A stretch of 15,382 nt of DNA from Christensenella sp. UBA1431 (GTDB lineage: Bacteria; Bacillota; Clostridia; Christensenellales; UBA1431). Numbering within the stretch: the first letter of the stretch is position 1; every line of letters begins with the position of its first letter. Under the pieces are notes generated by a model. The model searched no databases. It was given only the letters and a program-made list of their open reading frames with translations, and was not told the origin of the DNA. The stretch lies in the NCBI GenBank assembly GCA_002329665.1, contig DCTV01000060.1, positions 1-15,382 on the forward strand, in the 5' to 3' direction. The position numbers and the translations under genes are program-made. Below, piece by piece: positions 1 to 6,726 of this stretch.

Positions 1-69
<69 letters not shown>

Positions 70-72
70 CAT

Positions 73-159
73 GCGAGAATGGCGGAATTGGCAGACGCGC
101 TGGATTCAGGTTCCAGTGGCCGAAAGGTCGTGCAGGTTCAAGTCCTGTTTCTCGCACCA
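73..159 (+). tRNA. tRNA-Leu (CAG)
   Basis: A complete class II tRNA. The acceptor strand GCGAGAA (73-79) pairs with TTCTCGC (149-155), followed by discriminator A156 and encoded CCA (157-159). The anticodon stem CTGGA (100-104) pairs with TCCAG (112-116), and the loop carries CAG at 107-109, which reads CUG leucine codons. The long variable arm contains the CGAAAG loop, and the T arm has GGTTCAAGTCC. It lies directly behind tRNA-Tyr and ahead of a terminator, so it ends a tRNA operon. The 3' end of a tRNA gene is a common integration site, and an AT-rich gene lies just beyond. Confidence 0.97.
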
Positions 160-164
160 AATGA

Positions 165-192
165 AAAGCCCGTGGTTACGGGCTTTCTTTTT
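165..192 (+). terminator. Rho-independent terminator of the tRNA operon
   Basis: A perfect 9-bp stem (165-173 with 178-186) with loop GGTT is followed by a T-rich tail (187-192). It begins 5 bp after the CCA end of tRNA-Leu, so it ends the tRNA transcript. Confidence 0.92.
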
Positions 193-224
193 ATGGACAC
201 ACCAAGCGCCAATTCAATATGTCT

Positions 225-848
225 TTATATTTCGATTGTTTCGGGAAGCCCATAGAGTTTGTATGGGCAAACATTTTTTATTTCAATCGGTATTTCATAA
301 TTATATCGTCCTCTTAATACCATTCCGCCGTCAATCAAATCTGCCCACGATTCTTTTGAACTGTAGGTATTTATCAATATTGCCGCTTCGATTCTTTCTC
401 TTATCCGCCTATCAGCAACTTCAGTGATGAATAATCTATAAGCAATCAATTCTTTATCAGCCAATTCTAATACAACATTTTTATTCTCTATAAACTGGTT
501 TTGATGCTCTTTTATATATTGCCATCCATGCCATAATTCTTTCCTTACTCCAACTTTGGCCGATTCAACATCGAGCAATGTGTAATTCCCTCTAAAATAC
601 TCACGTGTGTGTTCAGAAAGCCTCCTTTTCATTGAGTTTGTTACACCAACTGAACGCAAAATATAACCACCTATATACTCGAATGTAATAAGATAAACCC
701 CAGCAATATCTGGGATAGGTTCTAGATTGTTTCCTTGCTCATAACCAATCCAAGAAAATGGCCCTTGCCAAATTAAAGCTTTTGTTTTAATCAAGGAAGC
801 ATCTCTTATTCTATTAAAACACCAAAATTGTGGTAGTTTCTCTTTCAT
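225..848 (-). CDS. GIY-YIG-like nuclease family protein, AT-rich, probably acquired
   Basis: A 207-residue protein of unknown biological role. Residues 50-80 have the layout of a GIY-YIG nuclease core: GVY at 50-52 in place of GIY, then SVGVTN, then MKRRLSEH with the basic residues and histidine (R75, R76, H80). Further on, E153 in RIEAAILIN sits where the metal-binding glutamate is expected, followed by N160. The second tyrosine of the family (YIG) appears to be a serine (S66 in SVG), so activity is uncertain. There is no signal peptide or membrane segment. The ATG is preceded by AGAGGTG at a suitable distance. The gene is much richer in A and T than everything from 1.1 kb onward, and it faces the tRNA pair, which suggests horizontal transfer. 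GIY-YIG domains occur in homing, restriction and repair enzymes; the sequence does not say which applies. The domain call rests on motif layout alone. Confidence 0.72.
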   Translation of the reverse strand: MKEKLPQFWCFNRIRDASLIKTKALIWQGPFSWIGYEQGNNLEPIPDIAGVYLITFEYIGGYILRSVGVTNSMKRRLSEHTREYFRGNYTLLDVESAKVGVRKELWHGWQYIKEHQNQFIENKNVVLELADKELIAYRLFITEVADRRIRERIEAAILINTYSSKESWADLIDGGMVLRGRYNYEIPIEIKNVCPYKLYGLPETIEI

Positions 849-1067
849 ATTCTTAACACCTCTGGTAGTTAAATATTTTTCAGCTTATCACTGTTTGTTT
901 AAATACTAGCATGTTTTTCTATTATGGGAAGCTTAAAAGTATGGCTATTATTTCCCGGAATATGATAATACGCACCACAGCCTCATTGCGATGCTTAAAT
1001 TCCTTTTTGTCCTGCTTGTTGAAAATACTGCACATATAAAGATAATAAACCGGACAAGTGAACACCT
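849..1067. other. AT-rich intergenic region without a supported gene
   Basis: This 219-base stretch separates the GIY-YIG-like gene from the end of the germinant-receptor operon. It shares the high A+T content of the nuclease gene, with composition changing back at about 1060-1075. It holds the ribosome site of the nuclease gene (AGAGGTG on the minus strand) and presumably its promoter, but no convincing -35/-10 pair was found. There is also no clear terminator for the receptor operon, only a weak inverted repeat (GGGAA near 926 with TTCCC near 953). Confidence 0.6.
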
Positions 1068-2162
1068 TCACGCGCCTGTGTCTCCAGCGCCGCCGCGCCG
1101 CGAGCGGACTTCTGCGGCGATCCACACAGCGAGCGGGATAAGCACCTGAAACGAAAAGGCGTAGTATTTGTATATCCCCATCCAGTCCGGCATCTCCGTC
1201 GGGCTGTTGAAAAGCATGACGGAAAGCACGGCCATCAGAAGGGCGGTGGGCGCGGCGATCTTTTTGTGGTCTTTTATGTCGAACAGGCGCGCGATCCCCC
1301 GCGCGGCGGCCATCAGGCACACGGCCGTTTTCAGGAGCCCGCAGAGCAGGAAGACGCCCCCCACGATGATCTCGAACCGCTGGAAAAAGTCACCGAACGA
1401 TATGACCCGGACAGCGGTATACGATGGGTAATAGCGCTTCCCCAGCGTTTCGCCGCCCAGTATGAGCGTGTCCCGTAATGAGAGCAGAAAAAGGGCCAGC
1501 CCCCCGGCCGCTACGCCGCCAATGAGGGCGCTATACGGGCTCGCGCCTTCCTTGAACGAGGACAGCGCGAAAAGGAGCACGACGACTTCCGCAAACGTCG
1601 CGAACGCCGTCGTCCCCCCGGCGAGTAGGGGCGCGGCCCCGCCGTACGCCGCCGGGAGGAGGTTGCCCGCGTCGTAATACGGGATCGCGAGAACCAGCGT
1701 CGCGGCCAGCGTGCAGGCGACGGCCAGGAAAAAGACTGTGCTCCACCGCCCCAGCGTGTTCTGCCCGCTTTTCACCGCCCACACGGCGACGGCCCCCACC
1801 ATCAGCGCGGTAACGGCCTGCGGCGTCTGCGGCAGCGCGGTCGCGCCGATGAACCTTGTGAAGCTGTGAAGCGTCAACGCGCCCAGGTGCAGCGCGTACC
1901 ACGTAATAAGCGCGGCGAGGACCTTCCCCACAACTCTCCCGAACGCCCAGATGAGCGCCCCATACATGTCTTCGCCGGGCCTGAGCCTTTTGATGCGGGC
2001 ATAGACGAGGACCGCAGGGACCGCCAGCAAGAGGCCGATAACAACGCCCAGGCAGCTGTCCGCCCCGGCTTCGTTGGCCGCGCCCATCACCGCCGGGCTC
2101 CCCAAAATGAACATCGCCGTAATGCTGATGCCCTGCCACACCGTGATATGGCTCCTTTGCAA
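1068..2162 (-). CDS. Spore germination permease subunit, GerAB/GerKB family
   Basis: A 364-residue integral membrane protein of the endospore germination permease family (APC-type transporter fold), the B subunit of a GerA-type germinant receptor in the spore inner membrane. B subunits are held to bind the germinant (typically an amino acid or sugar). The length is normal for the family, and about ten hydrophobic helices run through the whole chain. The N-terminus (TVWQGISITAMFILGS) matches the usual opening helix of the family. The end of the last loop (FNSPTEMPDWMGIYKYYAF) has the typical B-subunit look. A TTG start is chosen because GGGGAGG lies about five bases before it; no in-frame ATG is near. 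It follows the small D gene by 23 bases and is last in the operon. The germinant cannot be inferred. Confidence 0.93.
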   Translation of the reverse strand: MQRSHITVWQGISITAMFILGSPAVMGAANEAGADSCLGVVIGLLLAVPAVLVYARIKRLRPGEDMYGALIWAFGRVVGKVLAALITWYALHLGALTLHSFTRFIGATALPQTPQAVTALMVGAVAVWAVKSGQNTLGRWSTVFFLAVACTLAATLVLAIPYYDAGNLLPAAYGGAAPLLAGGTTAFATFAEVVVLLFALSSFKEGASPYSALIGGVAAGGLALFLLSLRDTLILGGETLGKRYYPSYTAVRVISFGDFFQRFEIIVGGVFLLCGLLKTAVCLMAAARGIARLFDIKDHKKIAAPTALLMAVLSVMLFNSPTEMPDWMGIYKYYAFSFQVLIPLAVWIAAEVRSRRGGAGDTGA

Positions 2163-2185
2163 GATGGCCTCCCCTCTGCCCCGGC

Positions 2186-2410
2186 CTACCTGACGCCCAG
2201 AATCGCCGCGAGCGCGTCCCTGATCGGCTGCGACGGGCCGGGGACCCTTACGTTAAGGGCGGCGAGCACCCACAGGACGAAAGCCCCGGCGCTAAGGAAG
2301 GCGTACACCAAGAACGTCTTCCTGTCCCCGCGGCGCGCGGGCTTCAGCTCGGCGAGGACGAGCGCGAGGGTTATCAGGCAGACCATGATGAGCGTAATCA
2401 AGTCGCGCAC
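2186..2410 (-). CDS. Small two-helix membrane protein, likely germinant receptor D subunit
   Basis: A 74-residue protein with two hydrophobic segments (about residues 4-20 and 34-52) joined by a short basic loop (KPARRGDRK). It is encoded between the C and B genes of the receptor operon, with gaps of 6 and 23 bases, so it is surely co-transcribed. Some GerA-type operons in spore formers carry an extra gene for a D subunit of roughly this size with two membrane helices, reported to modulate the germination response. Size, topology and position support that assignment here, but there is no diagnostic motif. The start is a GTG 7 bases after the C gene's stop, with only a modest AAAAGG ribosome site, which suggests translation depends on the upstream gene. 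Confidence 0.75.
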   Translation of the reverse strand: MRDLITLIMVCLITLALVLAELKPARRGDRKTFLVYAFLSAGAFVLWVLAALNVRVPGPSQPIRDALAAILGVR

Positions 2411-2416
2411 CGCCTT

Positions 2417-3556
2417 TTAATACAGTTCTTTGATAAGGCCGCCGCCCAAGATGTCGACCTCGGCGGCCACGTTTACGGGCAGGTCCTTAAAGGCTTCGGA
2501 CCAGCCGCCGCCGCGCCGTTTCCAGTATCCAGGCAGGCGGTCCTTCACTACGCTGCCGAAGCCGAATATATCGGCGCCGTATTCAAGCTGCACCTTTCGT
2601 ATAAGGTCTTCTACGCTTCGGGCGACCTCTTCCCCGGCGAGGCGTTCCAGGCGTTCGCGGGTGTCGCGGGCGTTATAATCCGTTCCGGCGCCGTTTTCCC
2701 CGACGGCGGCCTCCGCCCTGATGCGCACGTCCACCGCAGGCTTTGTGCCGGTCAGCTCCGGCCGGATGTCGGTCGCGCTGCGTATGAGCTGCAGCGTGAC
2801 CTGCCGCCGCACGTCTGAAATTTCCGGGTCCTCTATGACGAGGGTGCCGCCTTTCACCCCGCCCTGTACGAACAGCAGCGCCCTGGACTCCTCGTCGGTG
2901 AGATAGCCGGCGAGCCTGTTGTCCGCGAACACGGCCGTTCCGTCCAGTTCGGCGGTCTCGTTATCTTCGTTGACGACTTTTTTGAGCGCCGGCAGCGAAA
3001 CGTCCTTCCCGCCGCCGGTCATGTCGCTTACGACTTCGTAAAGCGCGGGGACGCTCGCCTTTGACATCTTCTCCCCGCAATTTTTGAGGACGCCGGAGAG
3101 TTCCATAGAAACGATTTCCGTCGACAGGCCATCGGTCTCCAATAGCTCCCGCGCCGTCTCCTCTTTCGAAACGGCGAGCCTCAGGGTCGGCCTGAGCTCG
3201 CGTTGCCTTTCGGCGATGTCCACGAGGGGCATAAGCCCCTCTTTTGCGACCTCTTCGCCGATCAAGAACACCTGCACGTTTGCCCAGTAGACCTCCTTTT
3301 CCAGTTTCTTGCCGGTGTTTTCCATGCACTCGGCCACCGTCCTCCCCTTCGCCTCGACCCTGTAAGCCTCCGCTTCCTCCTCGTCAGGCTCCGCGACCTC
3401 GGTGGTCAAAAGATAATCGCCGTCTTTTGTCCTGTCGATCGCCATGCCCATCGCGACCGACATGTCCTCGATGTCCCTGTAGTCCCAGCAGCCACAGAGC
3501 GGGAGAAGGCACGCGGCGGCGAGCAAAAAAAGAACCGTCCTTTTGGCCTTACTCAC
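2417..3556 (-). CDS. Spore germination lipoprotein, GerAC/GerKC family
   Basis: A 379-residue lipoprotein, the C subunit of a GerA-type germinant receptor, anchored on the outer face of the spore inner membrane. The GTG start at 3556 is preferred over an upstream in-frame start because AAAGGAGAGG lies just ahead of it. It yields a classical signal sequence (SKAKR, then a hydrophobic stretch) ending in LCGC, so C23 is the probable lipidated residue. The following W-D-Y-R-D-I-E-D is the family's hallmark after the cysteine. Near the C-terminus, VQLEYGADIFGFGSVVK and the GY..W segment also match the family. The GTG overlaps the A gene's stop by 4 bases (GTGA), implying translational coupling to keep the subunits balanced. 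Confidence 0.95.
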   Translation of the reverse strand: MSKAKRTVLFLLAAACLLPLCGCWDYRDIEDMSVAMGMAIDRTKDGDYLLTTEVAEPDEEEAEAYRVEAKGRTVAECMENTGKKLEKEVYWANVQVFLIGEEVAKEGLMPLVDIAERQRELRPTLRLAVSKEETARELLETDGLSTEIVSMELSGVLKNCGEKMSKASVPALYEVVSDMTGGGKDVSLPALKKVVNEDNETAELDGTAVFADNRLAGYLTDEESRALLFVQGGVKGGTLVIEDPEISDVRRQVTLQLIRSATDIRPELTGTKPAVDVRIRAEAAVGENGAGTDYNARDTRERLERLAGEEVARSVEDLIRKVQLEYGADIFGFGSVVKDRLPGYWKRRGGGWSEAFKDLPVNVAAEVDILGGGLIKELY

Positions 3557-5088
3557 GGTTTGCCTCTCCTTTTCGCGTCCCGCGTCATGAACCCGGGGCG
3601 AAATTTCATGAACCACCACGGCGCCCTCACGTAGGTGTCTTTGAGGTCCTGCGGGTCGAAGGACGCCATGCTGAGCATGTAGGGCACGCCGAACGAACGG
3701 GTGGATAGCAGCAGTATGCCGAGGGCGGCGATCGTAAGAAAGTACCCGTAAAGCCCGATGAAGGCGCAGGCGACGATGGACGCGAGCCTGATAAGCACGA
3801 CGGCGCCGTGGTGTTTGATGCCGACCATGTCGCAGATGGCCGTGAACGCGACGACGATGATGATGGGCGCGCTGACGATTCTGGCTTCCACCGCGGCCTG
3901 GCCTACCACCAGCGCCCCCACGATGCCCAGCGCCTGGCCGATGCCGGTAGACATGCGCGCCCCGGCTTCGCGAAGCACCTCGAACGTCATGAGCATGATG
4001 AGGATCTCGACGATGCTCGGGAACGGGACGCCCGCGCGCGCGTTAAGGATGCTGAGCATCAAAGGCGTCGGCAGGAGCTCCTGATGGAACGCGACCAGCG
4101 AGAGATACACGGCCGGGATGCTTATCGTGAAAAAGAAGGCGACGATGCGCACGATCCGCACGAAGGAGGAGAGCACGTAGCCGAGGTAATAGTCCTCGTT
4201 CACCTGGAACGACTCGATGAAGACGTAGGGCACGGTCAGCACGGCCGGCGTGCCGTCCACGAAGATGGCTATGCGCCCTTCGAGGAGCTTCGCGGCCACG
4301 ATGTCCGGCCTTTCCGTTGACCCGACCGTCTGGAAAGGCGAGTAGGGCGAGTCCCGTATCATTTCCTCGACGTACTGGGCGTCCAGCGCCCCGTCGAGGT
4401 CGTACCGGTTGATCCGCCTTATCACTTCGCCGAGTATGTCGTGGTTGACGAGCGCCTCGTGGTAGACGAGGCACACCTTGGTATGCGTCCTCGCGCCGAT
4501 GGTCATGAACCGGAACTTCAGGTCGGGCGAGGCGATCTTCCGCCGTATCAAGCTCAGGCTGATGAGGATGGACTCGACGAAGCCTTCGCGCGGGCCGCGT
4601 ATGACTTTTTCGGGCTCGGGCTCCTGCACCGAGCGCATCATCCACCCGCGCGTATTAATGATCATCGCCTTCGCGTAGCCGTCCACGAAGAGCACGGTCT
4701 CACCGCTGACGATGCTTTCCGCGAGCTGCGAAGGCCCGGTCGCGGTCGTGATCTCCCCGACGGAGACCACCTTGTTGTAGACCGTCTCGAAGAGGTCCTC
4801 AAAAGGCTTCAGTTCCGGGCATTCGATGATTGCCTCCATGATGTGGAAGTGGGCGATCTCGCTGTTCACCATGCCGTCGACCATGACCAGGCAGCAACGC
4901 AGGCCGTCGTTGTTCTGGCTTCCGAACGGGCGGACGATGACCGTGTCGTCGTCGAAGAACATGTCCTGAATCATCTGCATGTTTTCCTCGAGTTTTTCGG
5001 AGACCGCCTTTCCTGTAACGCTTTCAGCCTCTATCAGCACGGGCCGCTCTTCCTGCCGCTCCGCGTTGTTTTCCTTTCCCTTGATCAT
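3553..5088 (-). CDS. Spore germination receptor A subunit, GerAA/GerKA family
   Basis: A 511-residue A subunit of a GerA-type germinant receptor. A large soluble N-terminal part (to about residue 305) is followed by a membrane part. Family signatures include GPREGF (about 165-170), the SLIRRKI segment, SPYSPF (about 247-252), STERPD (about 257-262), VDGTP, EDYY, and the very characteristic PFPSIVEILIM..FEVLREAG (about 355-376). Several helices follow (about 384-400, 405-422, 432-462), then a cytoplasmic tail. An ATG start at 5088 is chosen because GAGGG lies seven bases before it; a TTG 72 bases further upstream lacks a ribosome site. It is first in the A-C-D-B operon. A subunits of this family form an oligomeric ion-channel-like complex on germinant binding. 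Expression in the forespore under sigma-G is expected from the family, but no clear sigma-G promoter was found upstream. Confidence 0.96.
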   Translation of the reverse strand: MIKGKENNAERQEERPVLIEAESVTGKAVSEKLEENMQMIQDMFFDDDTVIVRPFGSQNNDGLRCCLVMVDGMVNSEIAHFHIMEAIIECPELKPFEDLFETVYNKVVSVGEITTATGPSQLAESIVSGETVLFVDGYAKAMIINTRGWMMRSVQEPEPEKVIRGPREGFVESILISLSLIRRKIASPDLKFRFMTIGARTHTKVCLVYHEALVNHDILGEVIRRINRYDLDGALDAQYVEEMIRDSPYSPFQTVGSTERPDIVAAKLLEGRIAIFVDGTPAVLTVPYVFIESFQVNEDYYLGYVLSSFVRIVRIVAFFFTISIPAVYLSLVAFHQELLPTPLMLSILNARAGVPFPSIVEILIMLMTFEVLREAGARMSTGIGQALGIVGALVVGQAAVEARIVSAPIIIVVAFTAICDMVGIKHHGAVVLIRLASIVACAFIGLYGYFLTIAALGILLLSTRSFGVPYMLSMASFDPQDLKDTYVRAPWWFMKFRPGFMTRDAKRRGKP

Positions 5089-5364
5089 CCGCCGACCCTC
5101 GCTATTTTGACCGTCTTCCCTTAATGCCGTCCCCGATGCCCCTGTATATTCATCCCCCAACCGTTTTCGGGATATGCGCCGCTCAAACCAACGGCCAATG
5201 CCTCTTCACGGTTCCCGATGCGTCGGGGAAACACAAGGATATCCAAGAACAGACACGGCCAATCCGACGTCAAGCCGGCTGTCACAAAGACGGGACGCAT
5301 CATCCGAATCAGCGCGTTTTGACACGCCTGTCGGTAATAAAAGCGCCGGGAGCGGCATTTTAAC

Positions 5365-5406
5365 TGAATAGAAAAGCCGACAAAAATCGAAGATTTGTGC
5401 CGGCTT
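5365..5406 (-). terminator. Rho-independent terminator after the EF-hand-like gene
   Basis: On the minus strand, AAGCCG (from 5406) pairs with CGGCTT (to 5374). The stem continues through ACAAA/TTTGT, with a two-base bulge and a small loop, and is followed by TTTTCTATT. The placement suits ending the EF-hand-like transcript about 50 bases after its stop and before the receptor operon. Confidence 0.8.
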
Positions 5407-5436
5407 AGGGGGCTTGCTGCCCATTTATTCTGATAA

Positions 5437-5450
5437 CCTCCTTTCGGAGG
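5437..5450 (-). other. Hairpin with GAAA tetraloop and a GGAGG arm
   Basis: On the minus strand, CCTCC-GAAA-GGAGG forms a 5-bp stem closed by a GNRA-type tetraloop, 3 to 16 bases after the stop codon of the EF-hand-like gene. The flanking CTGA and TCAG can also pair. The 3' arm is a consensus ribosome-binding sequence, which the stem would hide. No convincing gene follows within range, so this may be part of a 3' processing or termination structure. Confidence 0.5.
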
Positions 5451-5452
5451 AT

Positions 5453-6481
5453 TCAGATGCTCAGGTCGACATGCTGGAGCGTCCCCGGCGAACCGTCCTC
5501 GCGAAGGAAGACGCCGGTCCTGCCGATTCGCCCGTGAAGCGCGTTAAAAGCGTCCCTGAGTTCGAACGCGCTTTCGACGCACCCGAGATAAATAGCCCCG
5601 ATGCCCTTTTGCCCGATGGCGAACAGGCGGTCGTTCCCGTCCTCGTCCCTGGTCCATATCTGCAGCCGGTCATAGACCGGGTCGTTTTCGTCGATCCAGC
5701 CGTTGCCGTCGCTATCCAGTTCGCGAAGTTCCATGAACCCGTTCCCGCTCGACGGCCCGAACAGCTCGCTGCCGTCGTTGATCCTGCCGTCCCCGTTTTT
5801 GTCCAGCACGAGGAAGCCGCTGCCCGACTTCACGAACGAGATGTTGTCCTCTTGCCCGTCGCTATCGATATCGAAACCGAACTTACTGTCGGTAAGCTCG
5901 GCCGACGGCGTGCCGAAATTGACCACGATCGGGTCTATTAACGCGTCCCCGGCCCTGATCATCAGGTTTTCCTCGGAGACGAAGCTCCTGCTCAGGCTCA
6001 ATTCCAGTCCGATGCGTATCTTCTTCCCGTCCGACGTCTGTACGACCCCCTCAGCGGTGAAGTCCATGCGCGCCGTCTCTTCTCTGTATTCGCGCCTCTG
6101 GTAAATCAGGCCCCATCCCCTGCGCCGCGCCGGTTGCGCCTTCTGAGGGTTTTTGTATGCGTAGTCCTTGTTGGAACAAAGCTTGATCCTTTCGGGGATA
6201 AAGAAGCGCAGCTTCTTCCCCGTCAGGGCTTCGAACAGCTTCGAAATAAGCATGAGCTTGTCCTTGTCTTTTTGCGACACCTCAAACACGATCTCCTCTT
6301 CGGTGCCGCTGCTGTAGACGGCTGCCTGCTCGAAGACCGCAAAGAGGCCTTCCCCTTCCGCCGCCGGAGGGCGCCCTTCCCGCTGCGTGTCCACCCACGC
6401 GTTGAGTTCCTCCGTGACCGAATGGGTCTTTTCCTGGGACGACGCCGCCGCAAGCGACATCACGGAACTCTCGATTTTCAT
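5453..6481 (-). CDS. EF-hand-like calcium-binding protein, uncharacterised
   Basis: A 342-residue protein without signal peptide or membrane helix, so probably cytoplasmic. The C-terminal half carries several acidic EF-hand-type loops: D204-x-D206-x-D208-G, D227-K-N229-G-D231-G with I234 and E239, D256-S-D258-G-N260-G-W-I-D264-E, and D279-E-D281-G. Around them is a conserved-looking block (LIDPIVVNFGTPSAELTD, then NDGSELFG, then DRLQIWTRDEDG, then IGAIYLG) that I recognise from widespread uncharacterised bacterial proteins. The N-terminal half (about 1-140) is polar with a basic stretch near 119-133 and no motif I can name. The start has GGAGGTG nine bases ahead. It lies between the spore photoproduct lyase and germinant receptor genes in the same direction. 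A role for calcium binding in spores is tempting but is only inferred from position. Confidence 0.8.
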   Translation of the reverse strand: MKIESSVMSLAAASSQEKTHSVTEELNAWVDTQREGRPPAAEGEGLFAVFEQAAVYSSGTEEEIVFEVSQKDKDKLMLISKLFEALTGKKLRFFIPERIKLCSNKDYAYKNPQKAQPARRRGWGLIYQRREYREETARMDFTAEGVVQTSDGKKIRIGLELSLSRSFVSEENLMIRAGDALIDPIVVNFGTPSAELTDSKFGFDIDSDGQEDNISFVKSGSGFLVLDKNGDGRINDGSELFGPSSGNGFMELRELDSDGNGWIDENDPVYDRLQIWTRDEDGNDRLFAIGQKGIGAIYLGCVESAFELRDAFNALHGRIGRTGVFLREDGSPGTLQHVDLSI

Positions 6482-6726
6482 TTACGGCACCTCCGCTTCA
6501 AAAACAGGAATCCTCTCTTTGTATATATCGGATAATTCCCGTGAGCAATTAAGGCGAACGCCAGACGTCACGAAACGTTATAAGGGCAAAAGATTTTACT
6601 AAGGGTGAACGTCATTATCCCGGCTTCGTCCCGTTGTCCGCCGTTCGGGGTATTTCGCCAATAATCCTTATAAAACCCTTTCCGGTGTGTATTATTGTTC
6701 TAGTACGCAATAACGCCGGCCGCGCC

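Larger units (their letters stand above)
5089..5452. other. Intergenic region ahead of the germinant receptor operon, with hairpins
   Basis: A 364-base gap holding the structured 3' region of the EF-hand-like gene (hairpins at 5437-5450 and about 5412-5424, terminator at 5374-5406) and then the presumed promoter region of the receptor operon. Short open frames on both strands here show no recognisable protein. No sequence matching the sigma-G pattern with proper spacing was found on the minus strand. Confidence 0.6.

Noticed and set aside
130..1070. Direct repeat of the tRNA-Leu 3' end as an attachment site
   Set aside because: No second copy of the tRNA end was found by eye on the far side of the AT-rich segment.
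922..1320. Minus strand open frame overlapping the end of the permease gene
   Set aside because: The N-terminal half is an out-of-frame reading of the permease gene and the rest is AT-rich intergenic DNA.
5121..5303. Minus strand open frame ahead of the germinant receptor A gene
   Set aside because: No ribosome site, no recognisable motif, and composition like non-coding DNA.
5089..5373. Sigma-G promoter for the germinant receptor operon
   Set aside because: Partial matches (for example GCATA near 5173 with GAATATA downstream) have the wrong spacing and too few matching bases.
5206..5424. Minus strand open frame of 72 codons after the EF-hand gene, with GGAGG upstream
   Set aside because: The GGAGG is locked in a hairpin and 12 bases away, and a rho-independent terminator lies inside the frame. 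The protein shows no recognisable feature.
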